A stretch of DNA of 7,173 nt, taken from assembly GCA_049511115.1 (NCBI GenBank), contig JBEKYH010000264.1:1-7173 (forward strand). The letters are read 5' to 3'. The notes beneath the pieces were generated by a model. The model made no database searches and was not told where the DNA came from. It saw only the letters and a program-made list of their open reading frames with translations. Positions 1-5,487 of this stretch are shown here, one piece after another; the stretch's first letter is position 1, and each line of letters starts with the position of its first letter. The position numbers were made by a program, and so were the translations under genes. This stretch comes from JBEKYH01 sp049511115. GTDB lineage: Bacteria; Planctomycetota; Phycisphaerae; Tepidisphaerales; Tepidisphaeraceae.

Positions 1-166
1 AAACTGCTGGTCGGCAAGCTGAACGAGATCAGAATACGCGACAGTTGTTTTCTGCCTGCGGTCTCTCCTCTGTCAACTCTCCACCATTTGGGCCGTGTTC
101 GGCCTCTTTCCTTGGACCTGGAAAGTTAAATATCGGGTCGATAGCCCCGTTTCTTAGGAGAATCGT
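1..166. other. Gene-free leader upstream of the RRM gene
   Basis: I see no convincing gene here. The first plus-strand frame is open from base 1 to a TAA at 127-129 and could be the 3' end of an upstream gene (it begins KLLVGKLNEIRIRD), but about 42 codons with no recognisable motif do not support a call. A 5-bp hairpin (GGCCG, loop TGTT, CGGCC, 91-104) is followed by a pyrimidine-rich stretch and might be a weak terminator of an upstream unit. I could not find a well-spaced -35/-10 pair for the downstream gene. The long upstream region fits a sizeable 5' UTR but does not prove one. Confidence 0.4.
156..160 (+). promoter_or_regulatory. Shine-Dalgarno site of the RRM gene
   Basis: AGGAG lies six bases upstream of the ATG at 167, an ideal spacing. 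It fixes the start of the RRM protein and shows that this organism uses canonical Shine-Dalgarno sites on some genes, in contrast to coaE further along. Confidence 0.85.
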
Positions 167-538
167 ATGGGCAAGAAGTTGTATGTCGGTAATCTGAGCT
201 ATGACGTTGATAGCTCGGCCTTGCAGGAATTGTTCGCCGCTCACGGCACCGTCCAGAGCGCCGAGATCATCGCTGACCGTGAAACCGGTCGCAGCAAGGG
301 TTTTGGTTTTGTCGAGATGAGCAGCGACGCCGAGGCGCAAGCCGGCATCGCGGCCCTGAATGGCAAGGAGCACGGCGGCCGCGCCTTGACCGTGAATGAA
401 GCCAAGCCCCGCGAAAGCCGCGGCCCAGGTGGCGGCGGTGGCGGCGGCGGTCGTGGTGGTTACGGCGGTGGCGGCGGCGGCGGTGGCCGCGGCGGCTACG
501 GCGGTGGCGGTGGCGGCGGTGGCCGCAATCGCTTCTAA
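167..538 (+). CDS. RRM-domain RNA-binding protein with glycine-rich tail
   Basis: A 123-residue single-RRM protein of the small bacterial glycine-rich RNA-binding type, in which cyanobacterial Rbp proteins are the best known and are often cold-inducible. The RRM fills residues 3-80. RNP2 is LYVGNL (5-10) with aromatic Y6, and RNP1 is KGFGFVEM (44-51) with stacking aromatics F46 and F48, so the RNA-contacting residues are intact. Residues 86-120 are almost entirely Gly with spaced Arg and Tyr (RGGY repeats), resembling RGG/GRP tails that bind RNA weakly and can drive self-association. The start is fixed by an AGGAG at 156-160. The gene stands alone on its strand, with a terminator just downstream, so it is probably monocistronic. 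An RNA-chaperone or cold-adaptation role is inferred from the family. The RNA targets are unknown. Confidence 0.95.
   Translation: MGKKLYVGNLSYDVDSSALQELFAAHGTVQSAEIIADRETGRSKGFGFVEMSSDAEAQAGIAALNGKEHGGRALTVNEAKPRESRGPGGGGGGGGRGGYGGGGGGGGRGGYGGGGGGGGRNRF
428..526 (+). repeat. 36-bp in-frame tandem repeat coding the Gly/Arg/Tyr tail
   Basis: Two full 36-bp copies (428-463 and 464-499) and a partial third (500-526) each encode eight Gly, Arg, two Gly, Tyr; the partial copy ends after Arg. The copies differ at synonymous GGT/GGC and CGT/CGC positions, so they are not perfect recent duplicates. The tract is nearly all GGN triplets, which makes it prone to slippage and rich in short G runs. Copy number probably varies between strains. 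Confidence 0.9.
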
Positions 539-562
539 ATCTAATAATGATTTTGACGCAGC

Positions 563-590
563 AAGCCGCAGAAATGCGGCTTTCTGTGTT
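563..590 (+). terminator. Intrinsic terminator after the RRM gene
   Basis: A perfect 8-bp stem (AAGCCGCA at 563-570, TGCGGCTT at 575-582) is closed by a GAAA tetraloop, a stable GNRA loop. It is followed by TCTGTGTTT, an imperfect U-tract. It lies 24 bases after the stop of the RRM gene and separates it from the phosphatase gene. Confidence 0.75.
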
Positions 591-668
591 TATGGACCAC
601 GCTGTTTTCCACCGGTCGGGTTAGATGGCCATTATAAACAAAACCGTACTATCCACTGCCCGCCTTTA

Positions 669-696
669 TTGAACCGGACGCACAACCCCCTACAAT
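669..696 (+). promoter_or_regulatory. Candidate sigma70-type promoter of the phosphatase gene
   Basis: TTGAAC (669-674, four of six consensus matches) and TACAAT (691-696, five of six) are spaced by 16 bp. The expected start site is near 703, giving a leader of about 19 nt to the ATG at 722 or about 64 nt to the ATG at 767. The same two hexamers with the same spacing occur immediately upstream of coaE, which raises confidence that this is a real promoter form in this genome. Confidence 0.55.
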
Positions 697-766
697 CGGC
701 CCGCGCAAATTCCCTGGGCGGATGCCTCGTTTGCTTCCGTCCTTCGGCGAGGGCGCGGGAACGACA

Positions 767-2392
767 ATGCCTCAGTTGGATTCAGAAAATCTCAAGCTTA
801 CCGACTTTCTGGACCTGGCCACGCTCCAGGAGATTCAGGACAGCTTCGCCGCCGTCGCGAACGTGCAGGCAAGCATCACCGATGCCGACGGCAAGGTCCT
901 CACCCAGCCCGCTCCCAGCGGCCAATTCCTCAAGCGCCAATCCGCCATCGCCGCCGCCGAGGCTCAAGTCGGCGCCGTCGCCGGCCCACAGCGCGAAGGA
1001 GCCGAGTTCGTCGCCCCCATCACCGTCGGCAATCATCGCCTGGGCACGCTCCGCATGTCCGCCGACAAAGGCCGCAACAAGCCGGCGGCCATTCAATTCC
1101 TCAGCCTTCTCGCCAATGCCATCGCGCGCCTCTGCTTTCAGGAATTCCAGCTCAGCCAGCGCATCAACGAACTGACGGCTGTCTACACCGTCACCACCAT
1201 GCTCTCCGATGCCCGCGATTTGCAGACCCTGCTGGATCGCACCGTGCAGGTCATCTGCGAAGTCATGGACACAAAGGCCGCAAGCCTCCGCCTCATCGAC
1301 CCCGAGCGCGATGAACTGGTCATCAAGGCCGCCTACAACCTCTCTCCTCAGTACCTGGCCAAAGGCCCGATCCAGCTCAGCGCCGCCGAGGTCGATCACC
1401 TCGCCCTGGGTCCCAAGGGATTTGGCTACGTCGCCGACATGGCCACCGACCCGCGCGTCATCTATCCGCAGGAGGCCAAGCGCGAGGGATTTGTTTCCAT
1501 GCTTTCAGTGGGAATGCGCTATAAGGGCAAGGCCATCGGCGTGCTGCGCGTCTACACCGGCGCCGAACAAACCTTCACGCCCCTGCGAATAAATCTCATG
1601 AAGGCCCTGGCCGCGCAGGCTGCCGCCGCGATCGAAAACGCGCGCCTCGCCGCCGAAACCATTCAGGCCCAGGCCCTGGAGCGCCAGGTGCAGATGGCCG
1701 CCGCCGTCCAGCGCCGCATGGTCCCGCGCACCGCCCCCAGCGTCCCCGGCCTCGATGTCGCCACGGCCTACGTCCCCTCCTCCGACCTCGGCGGCGATTT
1801 TTTAGACTTCATCCCGCTCCCCTACGACAACCTCGGCATCGCCATCGCCGACGTGAGCGGCAAAGGCATCCCCGCCAGTCTCACAATGGCCTCGGTCCGC
1901 GCCGCCCTGCGCGCCCAGGTGGATAACGTCTATTACCTCTACGAAGTGATCCGCCGCATCAATGGCATGTGCTGGCGCGACGCCGAAGTCGGTGAATTCG
2001 TCACCCTCTTCTACGGCGTCCTTGACGCCGCCAATAAGCGCCTGACGTATTGCAACGCCGGCCACCCGCCCGCGCTTCTACTGCGCGGCGGGCAAATCAT
2101 CGAACTTTCCAGCGACAACATGGTTCTCGGCGTCGATCCCAACGAAGCCTACACGCAGCGCGTGATTGACCTGGCCGCCGGAGATTTCCTTCTCCTCTAC
2201 ACGGACGGCCTCACCGACGCCATGAATTTCGCCAACGAGCGTTTCGGCCGCCAGCGGCTTAATGAAGCCTACCTCAAAGGCGGCACGACCGCCGAGGCGA
2301 TCGCGCAAAACATCATCTGGGAAATGCGCCGCTTCGTTGGGCTCGCCAAGCAGAATGATGATGTGACGATGATCGTGGTGAAGGTGACGTAG
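767..2392 (+). CDS. PocR-like/GAF/PP2C (SpoIIE-type) serine phosphatase
   Basis: A 541-residue cytosolic signalling phosphatase of the RsbU/SpoIIE class, which removes phosphate from Ser/Thr of anti-anti-sigma (STAS) proteins in partner-switch pathways. Residues 8-120 resemble the PocR sensory domain (the LQEIQDSFAAVANVQ..ITDADGKVL pattern), but the usual Cys residues are absent. A GAF domain spans about 140-290, and a helical linker runs about 288-322. The PP2C domain (about 323-541) keeps its metal-binding acidic residues: D344 and D347 in GGDFLDF, D362 in DVSGKG, D480 in TDG, and D531/D532 near the end. It is therefore probably active. I prefer the ATG at 767, with GGGA at 757-760. An in-frame ATG at 722 would add 15 residues and has no clear ribosome site. 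No kinase or STAS partner is in the window, so its target and signal are unknown. Confidence 0.92.
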   Translation: MPQLDSENLKLTDFLDLATLQEIQDSFAAVANVQASITDADGKVLTQPAPSGQFLKRQSAIAAAEAQVGAVAGPQREGAEFVAPITVGNHRLGTLRMSADKGRNKPAAIQFLSLLANAIARLCFQEFQLSQRINELTAVYTVTTMLSDARDLQTLLDRTVQVICEVMDTKAASLRLIDPERDELVIKAAYNLSPQYLAKGPIQLSAAEVDHLALGPKGFGYVADMATDPRVIYPQEAKREGFVSMLSVGMRYKGKAIGVLRVYTGAEQTFTPLRINLMKALAAQAAAAIENARLAAETIQAQALERQVQMAAAVQRRMVPRTAPSVPGLDVATAYVPSSDLGGDFLDFIPLPYDNLGIAIADVSGKGIPASLTMASVRAALRAQVDNVYYLYEVIRRINGMCWRDAEVGEFVTLFYGVLDAANKRLTYCNAGHPPALLLRGGQIIELSSDNMVLGVDPNEAYTQRVIDLAAGDFLLLYTDGLTDAMNFANERFGRQRLNEAYLKGGTTAEAIAQNIIWEMRRFVGLAKQNDDVTMIVVKVT

Positions 2393-2419
2393 CGGTGCAA
2401 CCGCGTTCGCAGGGCGAAC
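2392..2419. terminator. Tandem hairpins between convergent genes
   Basis: Two perfect small inverted repeats lie head to tail: GCGGT/ACCGC (2392-2396 and 2400-2404, 3-nt loop) and GTTCGC/GCGAAC (2405-2410 and 2414-2419, 3-nt loop). They fill most of the 39-bp gap between the phosphatase stop and the stop of the convergent hypothetical gene, so they could end transcription from both sides. Neither strand has a proper U-tract, so this is a structural guess; Rho-dependent ending is also possible. Confidence 0.45.
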
Positions 2420-2431
2420 CGTGTCAAAAGA

Positions 2432-2944
2432 TCATTGTTGCTCCGACTCCGCAGGAAATCGTTTCACCCAATCAGCATCAAGCCGATAGATTGAAATGAT
2501 TTGCCCGGACTCGTTCTTTTCGACTTTCACGTGCAACTTGCCATGGACCAAGGCTCGATCTGGCGGGATGAACATCGGCGGATTTCTTATACCGCTGACG
2601 TGGAGGAACTGTTGCGCGAGAGGCGGGTGGGACATTAGACCGTTGTTGTACTGCGAGTGGTCGGTTAAATCGAAATTTTCATCTGTCGGCGCCCAAACGT
2701 CGCCCACGATCTCCACAGTGCGTCCGTCCAACTGCGCAATCGATTGCGGGATGCTGACGTTGGTTTCGGCGCCCTCGGTCAGATCAAAGCACAGATCGTC
2801 TATCGTCAGATATTCACGTGCGGGACGATGCAAGGCGTAGACAGCCATGACGCCGGCGACGAGAATCGTCACGCTTATGCAAACCAGCAATTTCCGCATG
2901 CCATTCGCTTGCCAGTAGGGCACTGCATGGTATCTCGTGGCCAT
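2432..2944 (-). CDS. Hypothetical membrane-anchored protein, DUF3299-like
   Basis: A 170-residue protein with one hydrophobic helix at about residues 18-37 (LLVCISVTILVAGVMAVYAL) and the remainder predicted outside the cytoplasm. The soluble part contains IPQSIAQLDGRTVEIVGDVWAP (residues 65-86), then a V.G.L.V...E..G.IISIYRLDAD stretch (133-157). This layout (a target sentence, 'LdGk.V.i.G', then a closing 'G....IYrlda') resembles the beta-rich DUF3299-like proteins common in Planctomycetota. That match is from memory and distant. The start at 2944 has GGAAG (minus strand, 2950-2954) five bases upstream. An internal ATG at 2899 would give a shorter signal-anchor form but lacks a ribosome site. 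It begins 12 bp after the icd stop, so the two are probably cotranscribed. Codons are less C-ending than in icd or rho, suggesting lower expression. The function is unknown. Confidence 0.8.
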   Translation of the reverse strand: MATRYHAVPYWQANGMRKLLVCISVTILVAGVMAVYALHRPAREYLTIDDLCFDLTEGAETNVSIPQSIAQLDGRTVEIVGDVWAPTDENFDLTDHSQYNNGLMSHPPLAQQFLHVSGIRNPPMFIPPDRALVHGKLHVKVEKNESGQIISIYRLDADWVKRFPAESEQQ

Positions 2945-2949
2945 CGTTG

Positions 2950-2954
2950 CTTCC
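2950..2954 (-). promoter_or_regulatory. Shine-Dalgarno site in the icd-hypothetical junction
   Basis: On the minus strand GGAAG sits between the icd stop (TAG, 2957-2959) and the next ATG (2942-2944), five bases from the ATG. It decides the start of the hypothetical protein, and its closeness to the icd stop is compatible with translational coupling. Confidence 0.6.
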
Positions 2955-2956
2955 GG

Positions 2957-4291
2957 CTAAGCCATCTGTCTAATAATCTCCGTCCCAAACTCGCTGCACT
3001 TGATCTTCGTCGCCCCTTCCATCTGCCGCGCAAAATCATAGGTCACCGTTTTGGCCCCAATCGCCTTCTCGAGCCCGCGCACGATCAGATCGGCCACATC
3101 CTGCCAGCCCATGTATTCAAACATCATGACGCCGGAAAGGATCACGCTTCCCGGGTTCACCACATCCTGGTTGGCATACTTGGGCGCTGTTCCGTGCGTG
3201 GCCTCAAAGACGGCATGCCCCGTGATGTAATTGATATTCCCCCCCGGCGCGATGCCGATGCCGCCGACCTGCGCCGCCAGCGCGTCGCTCAGGTAATCGC
3301 CGTTGAGGTTCGGCGTGGCGATCACGTCAAAATCCTCCGGCCGGGTCAGCACCTGCTGCAGCGTGATGTCCGCGATCGAATCTTTGATTACCAGGCCCGC
3401 TCCCGGTTTGCCCTCAGGAATCTTGCACCACGGCCCGCCGTCCACCTCGACCGCGCCGAAGAATTCCTTGGCCACGCGATATCCCCAATCGCGGAAGGCC
3501 CCCTCGGTGAACTTCATGATGTTGCCCTTATGCACGAACGTCACGCTCTTGCGCTTATGCTTGATGGCATACCCGATGGCGCTGTGCATCAGGCGCTCGG
3601 TCCCCAGGTAACTGATCGGCTTCAAGCCGATCCCCACCTCCACTCCCAAATGCCGCGGCGGAGCGCCGATCGCCTCCAACTGCTTCTGCCAACCGTTGAC
3701 AGCGTCCTGCGTTCCAAAGCGAATCTTCTTGAACTCCTTGGGGAAAGTCGCCGCCATGAAATCCAGAATCTTCTGGCTCTCGGGCGTTCCGCCCGCGTAT
3801 TCAATTCCCGCGTAAATGTCTTCGGTGTTTTCGCGGAAGATCACCATGTCCACCTTCTCCGGCCGCTTCACCGGCGAAGGCACGCCCGCGAAATAACGCA
3901 CCGGCCGCAGGCAGACGTACAAATCCAGCATCTGCCGCAGCGCCACGTTCAGCGAACGAATGCCACCACCAACCGGCGTGGTGAGCGGACCTTTGATCCC
4001 CACGAGAAAGTGCTTGAAAGCATCAACCGTGTCATCGTGCAGCCAAGTCTTGAATTTGTCGAAGCATTTCTGCCCCGCGTAGACTTCCATCCAGGCGATC
4101 TTTTTCTTTCCGCCAAACGCCTTGGCAACCGCCGCATCGAAAACGCGGACGCTCGCCGCCCAGATATCCGCGCCGGTGCCATCGCCCTCGATGAACGGAA
4201 TGACCGGCCGATCCGGAACCGTCAGTTTGCCATGCGAGATAGAAATCGTCTGCCCCTCTGCGGGCGCCGTCACGTCTTTGAACTGGGCCAT
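2957..4291 (-). CDS. icd: NADP-dependent isocitrate dehydrogenase
   Basis: Oxidatively decarboxylates isocitrate to 2-oxoglutarate in the TCA cycle, in the cytosol and usually as a homodimer. The 444 residues match E. coli Icd closely. The substrate loop GGGIRSLNVALRQ includes S113 (the serine that AceK phosphorylates in E. coli), R119 and R129. R153 and Y160 lie in FRENTEDIYAG, K255 in HKGNIMKFTEG, and the metal aspartates are D304 and D308. NADP preference is shown by K371-Y372 (HGTAPKY) and by Y418 and R422 (VTYDFAR). Residues about 193-218 form an insertion of roughly 25 residues relative to my recollection of E. coli Icd. I chose the ATG at 4291 because AGGA lies upstream at 4301-4304 on the minus strand. 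A GTG at 4327 in the same frame would add 12 residues but sits on the predicted transcription start. A membrane protein gene follows 12 bp downstream. Confidence 0.97.
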   Translation of the reverse strand: MAQFKDVTAPAEGQTISISHGKLTVPDRPVIPFIEGDGTGADIWAASVRVFDAAVAKAFGGKKKIAWMEVYAGQKCFDKFKTWLHDDTVDAFKHFLVGIKGPLTTPVGGGIRSLNVALRQMLDLYVCLRPVRYFAGVPSPVKRPEKVDMVIFRENTEDIYAGIEYAGGTPESQKILDFMAATFPKEFKKIRFGTQDAVNGWQKQLEAIGAPPRHLGVEVGIGLKPISYLGTERLMHSAIGYAIKHKRKSVTFVHKGNIMKFTEGAFRDWGYRVAKEFFGAVEVDGGPWCKIPEGKPGAGLVIKDSIADITLQQVLTRPEDFDVIATPNLNGDYLSDALAAQVGGIGIAPGGNINYITGHAVFEATHGTAPKYANQDVVNPGSVILSGVMMFEYMGWQDVADLIVRGLEKAIGAKTVTYDFARQMEGATKIKCSEFGTEIIRQMA

Positions 4292-4329
4292 GTGGTTTAT
4301 TCCTGCTAAAGGATGATTGACCCACACAA

Positions 4330-4356
4330 ATTAGAGCCAAGAGGCAAAAAGGTCAA
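4330..4356 (-). promoter_or_regulatory. Candidate promoter of icd
   Basis: Read on the minus strand, TTGACC (4351-4356) and TCTAAT (4330-4335, five of six matches to the -10 consensus) are 15 bp apart, slightly tight for sigma70. Transcription would begin near 4323, leaving a leader of about 32 nt to the ATG at 4291 and effectively ruling out the GTG at 4327 as the start codon. Confidence 0.45.
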
Positions 4357-4366
4357 AGGCCGGGAG

Positions 4367-4407
4367 GGCTCAAGGGCTTAAGAGTTTAAGAGGGTTAAGA
4401 GTTCAAG
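4367..4407. repeat. Left arm of 8-9 bp degenerate repeats (GGNTTAAG form)
   Basis: Five consecutive units fill this stretch without gaps: GGCTCAAG (4367-4374), GGCTTAAG (4375-4382), AGTTTAAG (4383-4390), AGGGTTAAG (4391-4399) and AGTTCAAG (4400-4407). It lies in the divergent icd/coaE intergenic region and encodes nothing. A right arm in the opposite orientation lies at 4453-4508, with a small hairpin between them. I do not recognise it as a named element. Confidence 0.75.
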
Positions 4408-4415
4408 AGAAAGCA

Positions 4416-4432
4416 TTCACGCACGGCGTGAA
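4416..4432. repeat. Perfect 7-bp hairpin between the repeat arms
   Basis: TTCACGC (4416-4422) and GCGTGAA (4426-4432) are exact reverse complements around a 3-base ACG loop. It sits between the two opposed repeat arms, 9 bases from the left and 20 from the right. It has no convincing T-tract on either strand and no gene running into it from the immediate side, so a terminator role is unlikely. It could be an operator half-site pair or the tip of a larger cruciform. Confidence 0.65.
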
Positions 4433-4452
4433 AACCGCCAACTCCGACCCGG

Positions 4453-4508
4453 CTCAACCTTTGAACCCTTAAACCCCTTAATCCCTTAAACCATCCAACC
4501 TTTGAACC
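4453..4508. repeat. Right arm of degenerate repeats (CTTNAACC form), inverted to the left arm
   Basis: Units of about 8-9 bp follow each other: CCTTTGAA, CCCTTAAA, CCCCTTAAT, CCCTTAAA, CCATCCAA, CCTTTGAA. They are the reverse-complement form of the left-arm units. A 15-base word, CAACCTTTGAACCCT, occurs exactly twice (4455-4469 and 4496-4510), 41 bp apart. The second copy supplies the TTGAAC that could serve as the -35 of coaE, so the array may have been co-opted as promoter material. Confidence 0.75.
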
Positions 4509-4529
4509 CTCCCCCTCCGTCCCTACAAT
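4502..4529 (+). promoter_or_regulatory. Candidate coaE promoter overlapping its start codon
   Basis: TTGAAC (4502-4507) and TACAAT (4524-4529) are 16 bp apart, the same hexamers and spacing as the promoter at 669-696. The -10 overlaps the annotated ATG (4528). If it is the functional promoter, transcription starts near 4536-4537, downstream of that ATG and at an in-frame GTG (4537). This would imply a leaderless mRNA or an alternative start. Confidence 0.45.
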
Positions 4530-5151
4530 GCCCCAAGTGTTTGCAGCCAAGCCCATTATCGGCGTCGTCGGCGGCATTGGCAGCGGCAAGAGTTTCGTGG
4601 CCGAAGTCTTCGGCCGCGAAGGCTGCCTGGTTATCCAATCTGACAAACTCGTGGACGATGCCTACAATTATCCGGAAGTCAGGGAGACCCTTGAATCGTG
4701 GTGGGGCGCTTCGGTCTTTAAGGCCGACGGCTCCATCAATCGAAGCGCGATTGGATCGATTGTATTCGCCGTTCCCGCCGCTCGGAGCCAATTGGAAAGT
4801 CTTTTGCATCCAATCGTGGCTCGCCGGCGCGAGGAGTTAATGACTGCTGCGGCTTCGAGGCCGCATATCGTGGCATTCGTATGGGATTCGCCGCTTCTGG
4901 TTGAAACCGGCCTGCACCGTCGCTGTGATGCGGTGGTCTTTGTCGAGGCGCCTTTTAATCTACGCCTCGCCCGTGTTTCTGCGAATCGCGGCTGGAACGA
5001 AGCGGAACTGCGACGCCGAGAAAAATTGCAACACCCTCTGGACAAGAAGCATGAAATATCCGAATATACGATAGTTAACACCGCTGACGCGGATTACGCC
5101 CGCGGCCAAGTCAAGGTTGTGCTTTCCCGAATTAGAGGTCAATCAGCGTAA
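4528..5151 (+). CDS. coaE: Dephospho-CoA kinase
   Basis: Phosphorylates the 3'-hydroxyl of dephospho-CoA with ATP, the last step of coenzyme A synthesis, in the cytosol. The 207 residues match the normal family length. The P-loop is GGIGSGKS (residues 15-22, K21). The catalytic-base region reads VIQSDKLVDD, keeping the second acidic residue (D39) of the usual DxD motif but with Gln (Q37) at the first. LLHPIV (92-97) keeps the conserved His-Pro, DSPLLVETGL (120-129) is the DxPLLxE motif, NRG (153-155) lies in the lid, and the K..EISEYTIVNTAD end (174-187) fits the 'aD.vI.N.gd' signature. No Shine-Dalgarno site is visible before the ATG; an in-frame GTG at 4537 is an alternative start. It lies 344 bp upstream of rho on the same strand, an arrangement I associate with Planctomycetota. 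Confidence 0.95.
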   Translation: MPQVFAAKPIIGVVGGIGSGKSFVAEVFGREGCLVIQSDKLVDDAYNYPEVRETLESWWGASVFKADGSINRSAIGSIVFAVPAARSQLESLLHPIVARRREELMTAAASRPHIVAFVWDSPLLVETGLHRRCDAVVFVEAPFNLRLARVSANRGWNEAELRRREKLQHPLDKKHEISEYTIVNTADADYARGQVKVVLSRIRGQSA

Positions 5152-5160
5152 TTTACCGAG

Positions 5161-5195
5161 CTGTTGTCCGGACCTGTTGTCCGGGCCGGTCTTTT
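5161..5195 (+). terminator. Direct repeat with hairpin after coaE
   Basis: CTGTTGTCCGG occurs at 5161-5171 and again at 5174-5184. The overlap of the copies makes a perfect 6-bp hairpin, CCGGAC (5168-5173) with GTCCGG (5179-5184) and a CTGTT loop. A short TCTTTT run follows after a few G/C bases. It begins nine bases past the coaE stop, so it may be a weak terminator or 3' stabiliser. Confidence 0.4.
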
Positions 5196-5223
5196 GGGGC
5201 GGGGCTTATTTCCCGCGACTTTC

Positions 5224-5252
5224 TTGGCGGTTCTATTTTTCCGTTTTATCTT
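5224..5252 (+). promoter_or_regulatory. Candidate rho promoter
   Basis: TTGGCG (5224-5229) and TATCTT (5247-5252) are 17 bp apart, each with four of six consensus matches, in a T-rich stretch. Transcription would start near 5259, giving a leader of about 237 nt before the rho ATG. Other starts, or readthrough from coaE, are possible. Confidence 0.35.
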
Positions 5253-5480
5253 TTTTGGATCAGTAAATCTTGGAGAGTGTCAATACAAGTCCCACCTTCC
5301 CGTTTGAATGATCGGCGGGCCATATCGAGCCAAGTTCCGGGCATCGTGTCCTGAACGGGTTTAGCTCGTGGCGCTGCGGCCGGTGCGGCTCAAGACGTCT
5401 TTCGCCCAGTGCGGTCGAACGACGCGAATCAACCAGCCGACGGGAACGAGACTGCCTGGTTTTCACACCTGTTTCTAATC

Positions 5481-5487
5481 GGGAGGT
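5481..5487 (+). promoter_or_regulatory. Shine-Dalgarno site of rho
   Basis: GGGAGGT lies eight bases before the ATG at 5496. This strong site selects 5496 over the in-frame GTG at 5409, which has none. Confidence 0.85.

Noticed and set aside
396..1175. A plus-strand frame with a long Ala/Val run spanning the RRM tail and the phosphatase start
   Set aside because: It is the shifted reading of the GGN repeat and then of the phosphatase gene. It crosses the terminator at 563-590 and has no ribosome site.
782..1399. A 205-codon minus-strand frame inside the phosphatase gene
   Set aside because: Shadow of the C-ending codons of a well-supported gene, with no domain.
2744..4309. A long plus-strand open frame of 521 codons opposite icd and the hypothetical gene
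   Set aside because: It lies antisense to an unambiguous icd with intact active-site motifs. Its translation is rich in Arg/His with no recognisable domain. Strong C/G third-position bias in the real gene leaves the opposite strand free of stops.
4458..4508. Telomere-like CCCTTAAA units taken as a chromosome end or CRISPR array
   Set aside because: The units are degenerate and contiguous without spacers, and unique genes flank both sides, so neither a telomere nor CRISPR fits.
5308..5364. An 18-codon ORF in the rho leader as a leader peptide
   Set aside because: It has no Shine-Dalgarno site and no run of regulatory codons, and short ORFs of this size are expected by chance.
5260..5466. A 68-codon minus-strand frame in the rho leader
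   Set aside because: No ribosome site or domain; Arg-rich composition typical of spurious frames.
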